DNA of 64,000 nt from Candidatus Heimdallarchaeota archaeon (GTDB lineage Archaea; Asgardarchaeota; Heimdallarchaeia; Heimdallarchaeales; Heimdallarchaeaceae): the NCBI GenBank assembly GCA_018238545.1, contig JABCTC010000006.1, forward strand, positions 1-64,000, in the 5' to 3' direction. Below the pieces are notes generated by a model. It was not told where the DNA came from, ran no database searches, and was given only the letters and a program-made list of their open reading frames with translations. The translations under genes and the position numbers were made by a program. Below, one piece after another: positions 42,723-52,029 of this stretch (the stretch's first letter is position 1; each line of letters starts with the position of its first letter).

Positions 42723-44099
42723 TTACCTCACCGTTAACAGTTGCTCTTTTATCTTCTCAACATGATGTTGAAAACTTATGTCTCTTTTAATGATTGAATC
42801 AATTTTCTCTTTAATGAACGATTCTTCTTTTATTGTATCTATTGTTCTTTTCTTATCCCAAGAAGAGTCGTAAACTTTTGTTAAAAACCCATATTTTTTA
42901 TCTATTTGTAGATTATTTGCATTGACCTCATAGATTTCAGCGATAGTTCTAATAAAACTAGTTTTCAGTATTTCGCGTTTCATGATTATAATCGTTTCTA
43001 GAGATAGGAAGTCTGTAACTGAAATTTTGTGCAAATTCTCCCATCTTCTTAATATTTTTTCAACAGAGTCGGCATGAGCTGTCTGTATGCCTTTTAAACC
43101 AGCATTTAATGCTTCAAACATGGCTTTTGTGTGCTCACTCGATTGGATCTCTCCTAAATATATCCAATCAGGAGATCGATGAAGAAGTTTCAAAATTTCC
43201 GATGTTTTAGTGTATAAAGATCTATTAGATTCAAAAGAATCTACTTGTATTGATAATTGTTTATAACCTAACTCTGTTTGATTTATTGATTCAATAGCAT
43301 CCTCTATTGCAATTTTTCTCCAGTGCTTTGGTGTATACAGGTCTATGGCATTTGCCAATGTTGTTTTCCCTGAGTTTGGTTCTCCAATGACTGTGATATT
43401 TCTTCTTTTCTCTACGACTTCAACTAAGTAAGCTGCTATGAATGAAGGTAAGGTTTTCAGTTTTATTAAGTCAACTATTTTTAAAGGGTTCCTATGAAAT
43501 TTTCTGATATTGAATGTGGGACCGTTTGGAGATAATGGGGGGAAATCCATTGAAATTCTCATATGAAAATCATTAGTTTTAAACTCAATTTTGAGAGATG
43601 GTTTCTTTGTTGTAATGGTAATGGGGTGCTCTAATTTCAGTCTGTTTAGTAGACTTCTTATTTCTTCTTCTTCTAAAACTATCCCTGTATTGCACCTGCC
43701 GAATATCCTGTGATCAACATATATTGGAGCATTCATTTGATCCAGATATATCTCATTTACTCCATCATCCAAAAATAGTGGGATAATCCTATCTAGCTTT
43801 ATTAATTTGTGGATAAACAATTCCGCAAATAAATCGGGTTCTGTTGGCAAATTATCAATTTCTAATACTTTCCACATAAATATTGATTTTAATACACTAA
43901 TTAATTCATCAAACTTTAGTATTTTTTTCCCTAATCTTTCCTTGTTTTTGAAAACTATTGACGATAATTCTGTGAATAATAGTGGGTCCTGATCAAAATT
44001 ATACTCGGGTTTTGCACTGTAGACCAGGTAATTGCCATCGGTTGTAATTCTAATTTTGTATCCTTTGACTTTGTATTCACTTATTCCATTCTTTTCCAA
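42723..44099 (-). CDS. tadA: TadA/VirB11-like secretion ATPase
   Basis: Hexameric ATPase that powers pilin assembly or type II secretion. 458 residues. N-terminal domain with 'LFLDDGVNEIYLDQMNAPIY' (about 110-129, pattern of TadA/FlaI-type enzymes); Walker A 'GEPNSGKTT' (near 240); 'KIAIEDAIES' (Asp box with catalytic Glu); Walker B-like 'PDWIYLGEIQSSE'; His box 'GIQTAHADS'. It precedes the TadB- and TadC-like genes. The archaeal FlaI/PilT relatives drive archaella or pili. No prepilin peptidase is visible in the window; a pilin-like gene is at 48233-48418. Confidence 0.9.
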   Translation of the reverse strand: MEKNGISEYKVKGYKIRITTDGNYLVYSAKPEYNFDQDPLLFTELSSIVFKNKERLGKKILKFDELISVLKSIFMWKVLEIDNLPTEPDLFAELFIHKLIKLDRIIPLFLDDGVNEIYLDQMNAPIYVDHRIFGRCNTGIVLEEEEIRSLLNRLKLEHPITITTKKPSLKIEFKTNDFHMRISMDFPPLSPNGPTFNIRKFHRNPLKIVDLIKLKTLPSFIAAYLVEVVEKRRNITVIGEPNSGKTTLANAIDLYTPKHWRKIAIEDAIESINQTELGYKQLSIQVDSFESNRSLYTKTSEILKLLHRSPDWIYLGEIQSSEHTKAMFEALNAGLKGIQTAHADSVEKILRRWENLHKISVTDFLSLETIIIMKREILKTSFIRTIAEIYEVNANNLQIDKKYGFLTKVYDSSWDKKRTIDTIKEESFIKEKIDSIIKRDISFQHHVEKIKEQLLTVR

Positions 44100-44289
44100 T
44101 TAGAAATCTCCCTTTCAGTTTTCACACTATCTTAATTACTAATTAGTATATCAACACCACTTTTTTGAATAAATCAGCAATTACAAGATGAACTGCAGCT
44201 AAGTTTAGAAAAGCTAATTCATCAATAATTTCGACACATATATGTAATAACTTTAAATAGAAAAAACTTGCAGTTGATGATGTGAGAAA

Positions 44290-45261
44290 ATGGCCAATAA
44301 ATACGATGTAATGTGGACAGAAAAATATAGACCAAAAACTCTTGACGATTTGAAGGGCCACGAAGATATTATAGTACGTCTAAAAGGATTTATAAAAAGA
44401 AGGAATCTTCCTCATTTGTTATTTGCTGGACCTCCCGGCACAGGTAAAACAACAGCTCTTTTAGCCCTTGCCAATGATTTGTATGGTCACACAAATGTTT
44501 CTCGTAACTTTCTAGAAATGAATGCTTCGGACGATCGTGGAATTGATACAATACGAACTAAAGTAAAAGAATTTGCCCGTACAGCTTCTTATGGAAACAC
44601 CCCATTTAAGATAATATGTTTAGATGAAGCAGATAACTTGACTTCTGCAGCTCAGCATGCTTTAAGGAGAACAATGGAAAGATATGTAAAAACAAGTAGA
44701 TTCGCATTAATTTGTAACTATTCAAGTAAAATAATAGAACCTATTCAATCGAGATGTGCAATATTTAGATTTAAACCACTTGATGAAGATAGTATTCGAG
44801 AATTTCTCAAATACATATGTGATAATGAAAAACTAGTATATGATAAAGAAGGGTTGGATACAGTTCTTTACATATCGGAAGGAGATTTAAGAAAAGCTGT
44901 TAACATCTTACAATCTACTGCAGCCGCAGGCAAATCAGTGGAACGAGTAACTGTATTACAAACTGTAGGACATGCGGATCCTGAAAGGATTAAGGAGATG
45001 CTTAATCTTGCATTAGACAAAAAATTTGAAAAATCTAGAGCGGTTTTGCAGAACCTTATTCTACAATATGGGTTATCTGGAACAGATGTAACACACCAAA
45101 TTTATAGAGAAATATCTTCTCTCTCTATTCCTGATAGCAAAAAGTTGGAGATTACCGAATTTTTAGCTGAAATTGATTTTCGTATTTCAGAAGGTGCTTC
45201 TAGTAATATCCAACTGACTTCTTTCTTAGCAAAATTAGTAAAAGAAGCTGATAAAGAATAG
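44290..45261 (+). CDS. rfcS: Replication factor C small subunit
   Basis: Clamp loader subunit that places PCNA on DNA. 323 residues, the usual length. Walker A 'GPPGTGKTT' (47-55); 'EMNASDDRGIDTIR' (sensor region); Walker B 'CLDEADNLT'; the arginine-finger 'SRC' motif in 'PIQSRCAIFRF' (about 154-164), typical of RFC small subunits. A TATA-like stretch lies about 30 bp upstream ('CTTTAAATAG'). No large subunit gene is in this window. Confidence 0.96.
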   Translation: MANKYDVMWTEKYRPKTLDDLKGHEDIIVRLKGFIKRRNLPHLLFAGPPGTGKTTALLALANDLYGHTNVSRNFLEMNASDDRGIDTIRTKVKEFARTASYGNTPFKIICLDEADNLTSAAQHALRRTMERYVKTSRFALICNYSSKIIEPIQSRCAIFRFKPLDEDSIREFLKYICDNEKLVYDKEGLDTVLYISEGDLRKAVNILQSTAAAGKSVERVTVLQTVGHADPERIKEMLNLALDKKFEKSRAVLQNLILQYGLSGTDVTHQIYREISSLSIPDSKKLEITEFLAEIDFRISEGASSNIQLTSFLAKLVKEADKE

Positions 45262-45279
45262 TAGAAATTAACTGCGTTC

Positions 45280-46122
45280 CTATATATTTAAATCTTTGAT
45301 ATATTCCAAAATCAGTCTTTTTTGTACCTCTTCTTGTTTTATTTTTCTTAAAATACCACTGATTTTGTCTCTAATGATTTTTAATGCTTTACCATTAACA
45401 ATCCATTTTACATCTTCATAATACTGTTTTACCAAGATTAGATTATTGGGGTCTGCAGGTTGTATGTTTAAGCTATCAATATCTGTTCTCGTACGAAGGA
45501 GTGCTTTTGTATTTTTTAATTCAACAGATAATTTACTATAATTCATGATATATCCTACGATTCTTCTAACTTGTTCCCATAGAAAGGATTGTGCAACAAA
45601 TTCAAATAGAATATAACCTTGTTCTTCCATAATATTGATTTGTTCGATTTCCCTAATCGTATTGCGTTGATCATTCTTACAGAAGAGCCTATAATCGTTC
45701 TTTCCTTCAAAAAGTGAACAAATCTTCTGCATTTTACTTATCTCTTTTTCTATTTCGTCTTCTAAGTTCCCTTTTTCTGCTAAATACCAATATTTTTTCT
45801 TCAAACTGTGTTTAGGGGAAAAGTCTTCTTTGACTTTGGTATGAGACCAACATACAATCGAATTATCTTTAGGAAGTTGTGCATTTATTTGCTCTAAAAT
45901 TATCTCCTTTTCTGAATTGAAACCAATTACATTGCCTATAGCGTTTACATTTTTATCCGTTCTACTTGCACTAATAAACCAATTATTTTGTGCTGATATG
46001 ATGTGATTTGTTTCTATGAGTGCTTGTAGTAACGTTTCTTCAACCGTGGATATATTTGGCTGCCTTTGATAACCAAAGTAATTTTTACCTTCATAATAAA
46101 CTTGTACTATGTACCGTATCAT
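45280..46122 (-). CDS. truA: tRNA pseudouridine synthase (TruA family)
   Basis: Isomerises uridines 38-40 in the anticodon stem of tRNAs. 280 residues. 'YYEGKNYFGYQRQPN' (about 9-23) is the TruA start. The catalytic Asp56 lies in 'SASRTDKNVNAIGN' (family 'SRTDKGVHA'; the Gly-Val-His part is Asn-Val-Asn here). 'SLKKKYWYL' and 'SFLWEQVRRIVGYIM' follow in order. The changed catalytic-loop residues are mild and do not rule out activity. tRNA-Glu lies about 90 bp upstream on the other strand. Confidence 0.93.
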   Translation of the reverse strand: MIRYIVQVYYEGKNYFGYQRQPNISTVEETLLQALIETNHIISAQNNWFISASRTDKNVNAIGNVIGFNSEKEIILEQINAQLPKDNSIVCWSHTKVKEDFSPKHSLKKKYWYLAEKGNLEDEIEKEISKMQKICSLFEGKNDYRLFCKNDQRNTIREIEQINIMEEQGYILFEFVAQSFLWEQVRRIVGYIMNYSKLSVELKNTKALLRTRTDIDSLNIQPADPNNLILVKQYYEDVKWIVNGKALKIIRDKISGILRKIKQEEVQKRLILEYIKDLNI

Positions 46123-46209
46123 CTTCTACTTTTTATTCTCTATATGATTAAAAATATAATGTAACACAAAGAAAAAAATTAAAAACCCAACCCCTCTCAT
46201 TATCTTACT

Positions 46210-46287
46210 GCCTCGATGGTGTAGCTCGGCCAATCATTGCGGACTCTCACTCCGCAGACCCGGGTTCAAATCCCGGTCGAGGCACCA
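46210..46287 (+). tRNA. tRNA-Glu (CUC)
   Basis: Complete cloverleaf: acceptor GCCTCGA/TCGAGGC, D-arm, anticodon loop CTCTCAC (anticodon CTC), T-arm 'CCGGGTTCAAATCCCGG', encoded CCA at 46285-46287. No intron. Confidence 0.95.
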
Positions 46288-46310
46288 CTATTTCTTTTAT
46301 AATTACTTTT

Positions 46311-46613
46311 TTATTGCTTTTCTTCCCATACTGCAAACAGTTGCTTCAAAGATGATGCGAGGATATTTTCACTATCATATTGATATATCAAAATCCGTCC
46401 AAATTTCTTTTCTCTGATAAGTCCAGCTTTACATAAAAATTTCAAGTGCCCTTTTACCGACGAATGATTAAGATTTATGTTTCTTGAGATTGCAGATACG
46501 TTTAATTCGTCTAGTTCTGCTAGTAGTTTTAGGATTCTAACTCTACCTCTTGATGACAGAACATCTTCAACAGCGAGTCTTTGTGTATCTTTTATTTTGC
46601 CAATATTTGTCAT
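46311..46613 (-). CDS. ArsR-like winged-helix transcription regulator
   Basis: 100 residues, one winged-helix domain: 'SSRGRVRILKLLAELDELNVSA' (about 21-42), 'INLNHSSVKGHLKFLCKAGL' (recognition helix, about 46-65), 'REKKFGRILIYQYD' (wing). No metal-sensing Cys is visible. It lies 12 bp after the Orc1/Cdc6 gene stop on the same strand and may be co-transcribed with it, so it could act on replication or on nearby genes. Confidence 0.8.
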   Translation of the reverse strand: MTNIGKIKDTQRLAVEDVLSSRGRVRILKLLAELDELNVSAISRNINLNHSSVKGHLKFLCKAGLIREKKFGRILIYQYDSENILASSLKQLFAVWEEKQ

Positions 46614-46625
46614 TTTTTTCCCCTT

Positions 46626-47864
46626 TTATCGGTGTTCTATTGTTTTCTTTTGATTTTCAATGGTTTTAACCAAGAACTCTTCAATAGCTTCAACGGAAAT
46701 ATCTGGAATGCTTATTAATGTGGTTTTACCTCGCATTCCCTCACCTGAAATTTTTGTACTTATGATGTCCTGCTTTGATAGCTCTTTCAAATATGTCCAG
46801 ATTTGTGTATGTTTTCGTGGATCTTCGTTGTATTCCTCACATAGTAGTTTGTATGAACTAATCGCATCATTTGTTGAAATATATGCATTTTTTGTATGTT
46901 TTAGTTTTCGTATTGTTGCTAACAAAACTAGTTTTTGGTGTAATGTTAGAGTAAGAATAACTTCTCTCCTGATTTCTGGATGAATTAATCCCTTGGCTTT
47001 TCTTACATGATCTGGATAGATAATTGGAGAATTTTCATCATCTGCACATTGACCCGCACCCCATAACAATTCTATTGCATAACGAGCATCTCCTAATTTA
47101 CTCGCAATGTCAGCAATCAATTCTGTAGCATCTTCTGTTATTACCCCATCATAAAATGCTAATTCAGATCGAGATTTTATTATGTCCCGTAGATTTGTTT
47201 CGGAATATCTATCTAATGATATGTGACTTGTTTGAAAACTACTTTGTGTGCTTGCATCAAGACTATGGATGAAGTTTAGATTTCTAGCAATAAAAATGTA
47301 AGATATCCATTGTTTTGTTGTCATTTCGCTTATTCTTAATAAAGTATAGAGAAAATCTGTTCCTGCACGTGAGATAAGATAATCAACTTCATCCAAAATC
47401 AGCAATATTTTTTGTGAATAGAAGTCCAATAAACGAATCAAGAGGTCTTGTAGTTCCTCAAAAGAATATCCTCGTGGTGGAATTGCCTTATTCAACTGGC
47501 GCGCTAATGTGCTAATGATGAGATAAGGACTTTTATAAATTCGGCAATTGATGTAAACTAAACGGAAATTTTTCTGTTTATCAATATTTTCTAGTAATTG
47601 ACCAAACCGTTTAGCTAAAGTAGTTTTACCAGAACCTGTTGGTCCTGTTATACTTATTTTTCTTAAAGGTTCATCCCTTTCTTCAAAAATTGTTTTGAAA
47701 TATTTTGCTAAAGTTCTGAGTTCCTCCTCCCTGTGTGGTAGGTGTGGTGGGATATATGTGACGGATAAACAACTTATGTTCTTAAATACAGTAGGTTTTT
47801 TCAGTAAGGAATTAAAAAATTCCTCGTCAGATGTAGGCATCATTCTCTCTCTGATTGTACCCAA
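46626..47864 (-). CDS. cdc6: Orc1/Cdc6-type replication initiator
   Basis: Archaeal origin-binding AAA+ ATPase. 412 residues. Walker A 'GPTGSGKTT' (74-82); Walker B 'LLILDEVDYLI' (about 153-163); sensor 1 'YIFIARNLNF'; C-terminal winged helix around 'LTLHQKLVLLATIRKLKHTK' (about 300-319). Archaeal origins often lie beside orc1/cdc6. The 230 bp upstream (47865-48097) are AT-rich with a possible imperfect palindrome ('CTAGAACCAAG...CTTGTTCCTAG') but no clear ORB repeat. Confidence 0.88.
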   Translation of the reverse strand: MGTIRERMMPTSDEEFFNSLLKKPTVFKNISCLSVTYIPPHLPHREEELRTLAKYFKTIFEERDEPLRKISITGPTGSGKTTLAKRFGQLLENIDKQKNFRLVYINCRIYKSPYLIISTLARQLNKAIPPRGYSFEELQDLLIRLLDFYSQKILLILDEVDYLISRAGTDFLYTLLRISEMTTKQWISYIFIARNLNFIHSLDASTQSSFQTSHISLDRYSETNLRDIIKSRSELAFYDGVITEDATELIADIASKLGDARYAIELLWGAGQCADDENSPIIYPDHVRKAKGLIHPEIRREVILTLTLHQKLVLLATIRKLKHTKNAYISTNDAISSYKLLCEEYNEDPRKHTQIWTYLKELSKQDIISTKISGEGMRGKTTLISIPDISVEAIEEFLVKTIENQKKTIEHR

Positions 47865-48097
47865 GGGAAATTACTATTTATATTTAGCAGACAGACATCT
47901 CTGAAAGTGATAATCAAAAGCAACTCTAACACTTGTCTAGAACCAAGTTTCCTTGTTCCTAGTTACAATTTTCAGATTTGATAAAAACAAAGCTTGAATT
48001 GTAAGTATTCATTTTAGAATGTATATTCTCAGTTGTGTTATATTGAACATGTGCCGATAAAGTTAAAAATCAACGTTATCGGTTTTATTCACAACAT

Positions 48098-48182
48098 GTG
48101 GAGATTGCCGAGTGGTCAAAGGCGCTAGAATGAGGATCTAGTCCTTAGTGGTCCGGGAGTTCGAATCTCCCTCTCCGCACCA
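48098..48182 (+). tRNA. tRNA-Leu (GAG)
   Basis: Class II tRNA with a long variable arm. Acceptor GTGGAGA/TCTCCGC (with one G-U pair), anticodon stem CTAGA/TCTAG around loop ATGAGGA (anticodon GAG), variable arm 'TCCTTAGTGGTC', T-arm 'GGGAGTTCGAATCTCCC', encoded CCA at 48180-48182. Confidence 0.94.
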
Positions 48183-48232
48183 TCTAAAAAATATTTTTTT
48201 GTTATCTCCATTATCTGATTACAAGTTCTTTT

Positions 48233-48418
48233 TTAGCTGAACAAGTCATCTATAGAGGTAGTAGACCAATCAATTAGATTTAAAATCACACCAAAAATGA
48301 TGGCGAAAATGAAGACAGCTATACCGATGAGTAAAATTTCCTCAAGTATTGGGGATCCTCTCTTTTTACTAAATCTGAAACTTTTGAATAATTGAAATAT
48401 CATCCTCATAATTCTCAA
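48233..48418 (-). CDS. Type IV pilin-like small protein
   Basis: 61 residues. A basic leader 'KKRG' is followed by 'SPILEEILLIGIAVFIFAII' (about 22-41): processing after Gly would give a mature Ser1 with Glu5, the hallmark of type IV pilins, followed by the hydrophobic assembly helix and a short exterior end 'DWSTTSIDDLFS'. It is probably a substrate of the TadA-like machinery encoded at 41297-44099, although they are 4 kb apart. A small structural pilin or prepilin-like protein; no prepilin peptidase is seen. Confidence 0.65.
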   Translation of the reverse strand: MRIMRMIFQLFKSFRFSKKRGSPILEEILLIGIAVFIFAIIFGVILNLIDWSTTSIDDLFS

Positions 48419-48667
48419 TATTTAACTAAAGTTTGTTATTTAAACTCCACAAAACACACATTAAGCTTTCACTCTTCAGTAAAACACAGTTGTAAATATC
48501 CTCCATCCGCTATATTTTCTCGTTCATTTGTAAAATTGCTGTCATAATGATAAATTTGAGAATCATAATCATTCAGCAGAACATTATCTAAAATACTTGT
48601 GTATGGAAAACCTTTTTTATTATCATAAATCGGTGCGATATAGTATTAACCATTCCTAGGTGCCACT

Positions 48668-49501
48668 ATGGATATAGAGCTTGTTGAAATATTTCCAAAT
48701 TCAGTTAAATTCATCCTTTCGGATGTTTCATTAGCTTTCGCTAATGCTCTTAGACGTTTAGCTTTGGCTGAAGTTCCATCATTAGTAATTGAGGATGTTT
48801 ATGTATTACGAAACACTTCACCGCTTTTTGATGAATTTATTGCACATAGATTAGGGTTAACACCCTTAAAATATGATATTGATGAACTCGATTTGAATTT
48901 CAGAGACAAATGTGATTGTGGCGGAATTGGTTGCAATTTATGCACAGTAACTTTAATGCTCTCAAAAGAAACAGATGCTCAAACCACAACCGTTGTTTAC
49001 AGTGGTGATATTGTATCAGCCCAAGAAGGAGTAGAACCTGTAACATCAAAGATTCCAATCGTTAAATTAGGACCAAATCAAGCACTAGAATTGGAATGTA
49101 TGGCACAACTTGGAATAGGAAAAGAGCACGCTAAATGGCAACCAGTTTCTGCAATGGGATATCAAGAATTCCCAATACCAGAAATAAATAAGAGTAAATG
49201 TACTAACTGTCTTGCTTGTATAGATGCTTGTTACAGGGGAGTATATCAAAAAGTAGGGGACGAAGTTCAAGTGACCAATCCTTTAAGTTGCACCTTATGC
49301 AATTATTGTCTTGATTTTTGTGAACCTGGTGCCATTGAAATTGGAAACGACCCTTCCAAAATAATTTTTTCATTTGAAACAAATAGCGGTATTCCTCCTT
49401 CAAAAATACTTTCTAAAACAGGAGAAATACTTCTCACAAATATCGACGAATTCAAAAAGACATTAGAATCATCGTTATTAGAAAAAGAAGAAAAAGAATG
49501 A
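48668..49501 (+). CDS. rpoD: DNA-directed RNA polymerase subunit D (Rpo3) with ferredoxin-like domain
   Basis: Assembly-platform subunit of RNA polymerase (relative of bacterial alpha and eukaryotic Rpb3). 277 residues. Opening 'VKFILSDVSLAFANALRRLA' (about 12-31) is the alpha/Rpb3 dimer motif. A domain with two complete CxxCxxCxxxC sets, 'CTNCLACIDAC' and 'CTLCNYCLDFC' (about 179-219), could bind two [4Fe-4S] clusters as in some archaeal subunits; 'CDCGGIGCNLC' near 81-91 is a further Cys-rich site. First gene of the operon with L18e, L13 and S9. Confidence 0.95.
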   Translation: MDIELVEIFPNSVKFILSDVSLAFANALRRLALAEVPSLVIEDVYVLRNTSPLFDEFIAHRLGLTPLKYDIDELDLNFRDKCDCGGIGCNLCTVTLMLSKETDAQTTTVVYSGDIVSAQEGVEPVTSKIPIVKLGPNQALELECMAQLGIGKEHAKWQPVSAMGYQEFPIPEINKSKCTNCLACIDACYRGVYQKVGDEVQVTNPLSCTLCNYCLDFCEPGAIEIGNDPSKIIFSFETNSGIPPSKILSKTGEILLTNIDEFKKTLESSLLEKEEKE

Positions 49502-49512
49502 GGTGAGCTTAA

Positions 49513-49878
49513 ATGCCAAGAAGAACAGGACCAACAGATCCAAATATTATACAGTTAATTAACCAGCTTAAGAAGAAATCAGCTGAAACAAATGTTTCCA
49601 TTTGGAAAACAATTGCTGAAAGAATAGAGAAACCTAGAAGAAAAAGGGCCACTACTAATCTCAGTAAAATAAATAGATACTCAAAAGAAAATGATATTAT
49701 TATTGTTCCAGGTTCAGTTCTAAGTTCAGGGAAACTTGATCACCCTGTAACTATTGTGGCTCTTAAAACCACTGAACAAGCAAAGGAAAAAATACACGCA
49801 ACAAAAAGTAAATTCCTTACTATTCATGAACTATTAGAATCTAATCATGAAGTTGGTAAAATGAAAATAATAATCTAA
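49513..49878 (+). CDS. rpl18e: Ribosomal protein eL18
   Basis: 121 residues, archaeal/eukaryotic large-subunit protein. 'MPRRTGPTDPNIIQLINQLK' start and 'RRKRATTNLSKINRYSKE' then 'VPGSVLSSGKLDHPVTIVAL' are typical. It follows RpoD by 11 bp and precedes L13 by 14 bp, the standard archaeal order RpoD-L18e-L13-S9. Confidence 0.96.
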   Translation: MPRRTGPTDPNIIQLINQLKKKSAETNVSIWKTIAERIEKPRRKRATTNLSKINRYSKENDIIIVPGSVLSSGKLDHPVTIVALKTTEQAKEKIHATKSKFLTIHELLESNHEVGKMKIII

Positions 49879-49892
49879 TCAAGGTGAATTAA

Positions 49893-50363
49893 ATGGTAAA
49901 AACTGGAAAAAACGTTGTAACACAGTTAGTAACTCCCAAAATTATAATTGATGCAGATAATGCAATTTTAGGTCGTTTATGTTCTGAAGTTGCAAAATAT
50001 CTACTAGATGGTTATGCAGTAAATATTGTAAACTGTGAAAATGCTATAGTTTCTGGTAAAAAACACTCAATTTTAAATGAGTATAGAAACATGCACAAAA
50101 TTCACACTGCAACTAATCCCCGAAGAGGACCTTTCCATCCTAAACGACCTGATAGATTAGTACGACGCACTGTTAGAGGAATGCTACCTTGGAAAAAAAG
50201 CAAAGGTAGAAATGCGTATCATAGACTGTTAACATATATTGGAATTCCAGATGAGTTTTCTAATTTAGAAATTATTAAACCGAAGTATGCTGATGCAAAC
50301 AAACTGGACTGCAAAAAGACAACTGTTGGAAATCTATGTAAAGAGTTTGGCTGGCAAGAATAA
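49893..50363 (+). CDS. rpl13: Ribosomal protein uL13
   Basis: 156 residues. 'DADNAILGRLCSEVAKYLLD' start, 'NPRRGPFHPKRPDRLVRRTV' and 'GMLPWKKSKGRNAYHRLLTY' are the family signatures. Binds 23S rRNA early in assembly. Followed by S9, 10 bp after the stop. Confidence 0.96.
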   Translation: MVKTGKNVVTQLVTPKIIIDADNAILGRLCSEVAKYLLDGYAVNIVNCENAIVSGKKHSILNEYRNMHKIHTATNPRRGPFHPKRPDRLVRRTVRGMLPWKKSKGRNAYHRLLTYIGIPDEFSNLEIIKPKYADANKLDCKKTTVGNLCKEFGWQE

Positions 50364-50373
50364 GGTGATTAAT

Positions 50374-50778
50374 ATGGGTAAAGTTATTGTATCGTCTGGA
50401 AAGAGAAAAACAGCAATTGCACGTGCAACTATTAAAGAAGGAAAAGGAAGAGTTAGAATAAATGGTGTTCCATTAGAAGTTCTACCCAATGAGCTGAAAC
50501 GAGTAAAAATAAATGAAGTATTCGTACTTGCGGGTGGTGAAAGAAGAGATTCTGTGGATGTCAAAGTTAAAGTAAAGGGAGGCGGATTTATGGGACAAGC
50601 TGAAGCCGTTCGTACGGCTATTGCAAGAGGTTTAATCGAATTTTTTGATGACATGGTTTTAAAAGAAGTTTTTGTCGCTTATGATAAAACAATCATTTCT
50701 GGTGATCCAAGAAGAACTGAACCTAAACATTTTGGTGGGAAAAGTTCACGTTCCAGATTTCAAAAATCCTACCGATAA
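50374..50778 (+). CDS. rps9: Ribosomal protein uS9
   Basis: 134 residues from ATG 50374 (preceded by GGTGAT; a longer in-frame start overlaps L13). 'VIVSSGKRKTAIARATIKEG' start, 'GQAEAVRTAIARGLIEF' middle, and the C-terminal 'RSRFQKSYR' that reaches the P-site tRNA, ending with Arg as in other S9. Last gene of the RpoD-L18e-L13-S9 cluster; Rpo10 (RpoN), often next, is not here. Confidence 0.96.
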   Translation: MGKVIVSSGKRKTAIARATIKEGKGRVRINGVPLEVLPNELKRVKINEVFVLAGGERRDSVDVKVKVKGGGFMGQAEAVRTAIARGLIEFFDDMVLKEVFVAYDKTIISGDPRRTEPKHFGGKSSRSRFQKSYR

Positions 50779-50815
50779 CTTTTTCCCTTCCCTTATTTTA
50801 TTTTAAGTGAATAAA

Positions 50816-51853
50816 ATGTTGACTGTTCTAGATTGTTCTATGGGTGAAGGGGGCGGATCAGTTGTTCGCATTTCTGTTGCATTGGCAGCAGCTGCTAGCT
50901 CTTCCTTAAAACTGATTAATATAAGATCTAATAGATCAAATCCTGGTTTAAGAGCTCAACACCTTGAAGCAATAAATGCTTTAAGACAACTGTCTGGTTT
51001 TGAAATTGCTGGTGCAGAGTTGGGGAGTAAGGAAGTATATATTCACCAATATGGAAAAAGAAGAAATGAGGCAGCTGTGCACATAAATACAGCTGGAAGT
51101 ATATCTCTCGTTGCTCAAGCAGTTCAATATTATGCATTGAATAGGGAGGTCGAAATAGGATTAAACATACAAGGTGGAGCTACTCATGGCAAATGGGCTC
51201 CTTCAATTGAATTCATCACAAATGTTACTTTTAAAATTCTTGAAAAAATGAACAAAGTAATCGATGTAAAGATAGATCGACACGGTTTTTTTCCAAAAGG
51301 TGGAGCGCAATCCTGTTTTATATTTCGCCCCCATGATAGGATATTACCCCTGAATTTAACGGAAAAAGGCATTTTAGAAGAAATACATATTTTTTCAACA
51401 GCTTCCTCTCATCTTGAGAAAAGGAAGGTGGCTGAAAGACAGCTAGATTCTTTTGTTAAATTAGCAAAATCAACAGTAAACGCTGTACATCACATAAATT
51501 ATGTGGATAGCATATCTCCTGGAAGTGGTTTAACAGTTGTGAATCAGTATTCAACGGGAACTTCAAAGGGATGTTTTGTTCAAGGAGAAAAATTATTAAC
51601 GGCAGAAACTGTTGGTAAAATGTGTTGGAGACAATGGAAAAGCTTAGAGCAAGACTCAGCAGCTGTTGATATTCATACAGCTGACCAACTTATCGTTCCC
51701 ATGGCCTTAGCCGAAGGAAATTCAACAATAACAACAGCTAGATTAACTAATCACACCAAAACAAACATAGAACTAATTCAAAAATTCACCCATGCAGTTT
51801 TTAAAGTAAATAAAGAAAATGGACATTATCTCATATCTGTTAAACAGCCCTAG
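50816..51853 (+). CDS. rtcA: RNA 3'-terminal phosphate cyclase
   Basis: Makes a 2',3'-cyclic phosphate at RNA 3' ends using ATP. 345 residues from ATG 50816 (GTG 50807 is possible). 'DCSMGEGGGSVVRISVALAA' start (family 'GEGGGQ.LR'), 'RSNPGLRAQHLEAINAL' and 'GATHGKWAPSIEFITN', then 'DRHGFFPKGGA'. The adenylated catalytic His of the family lies in a late 'H.aDQL' motif; here 'DIHTADQLIVPMALA' (about 287-301) fits. It follows the ribosomal operon by about 40 bp and may be co-transcribed. Confidence 0.93.
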   Translation: MLTVLDCSMGEGGGSVVRISVALAAAASSSLKLINIRSNRSNPGLRAQHLEAINALRQLSGFEIAGAELGSKEVYIHQYGKRRNEAAVHINTAGSISLVAQAVQYYALNREVEIGLNIQGGATHGKWAPSIEFITNVTFKILEKMNKVIDVKIDRHGFFPKGGAQSCFIFRPHDRILPLNLTEKGILEEIHIFSTASSHLEKRKVAERQLDSFVKLAKSTVNAVHHINYVDSISPGSGLTVVNQYSTGTSKGCFVQGEKLLTAETVGKMCWRQWKSLEQDSAAVDIHTADQLIVPMALAEGNSTITTARLTNHTKTNIELIQKFTHAVFKVNKENGHYLISVKQP

Positions 51854-52029
51854 ACTAGCTGATTATTCATTTCTCGCTATTTCTTTCTTAACGACATATT
51901 TATATGATGCTATACAAGTCGGAGTACGACATAAGAGTATAATTTCTATAAAAATTTACTCTATTGAATACGTTTAGTAATATAAACTAATCAAAGAAAT
52001 ATAAATGAAACATTAAGGACGTTGAAAAT

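Noticed and set aside
47865..48097. Replication origin next to orc1/cdc6
   Set aside because: AT-rich with one imperfect palindrome but no repeated origin-recognition boxes that I can see; not enough to call an origin.
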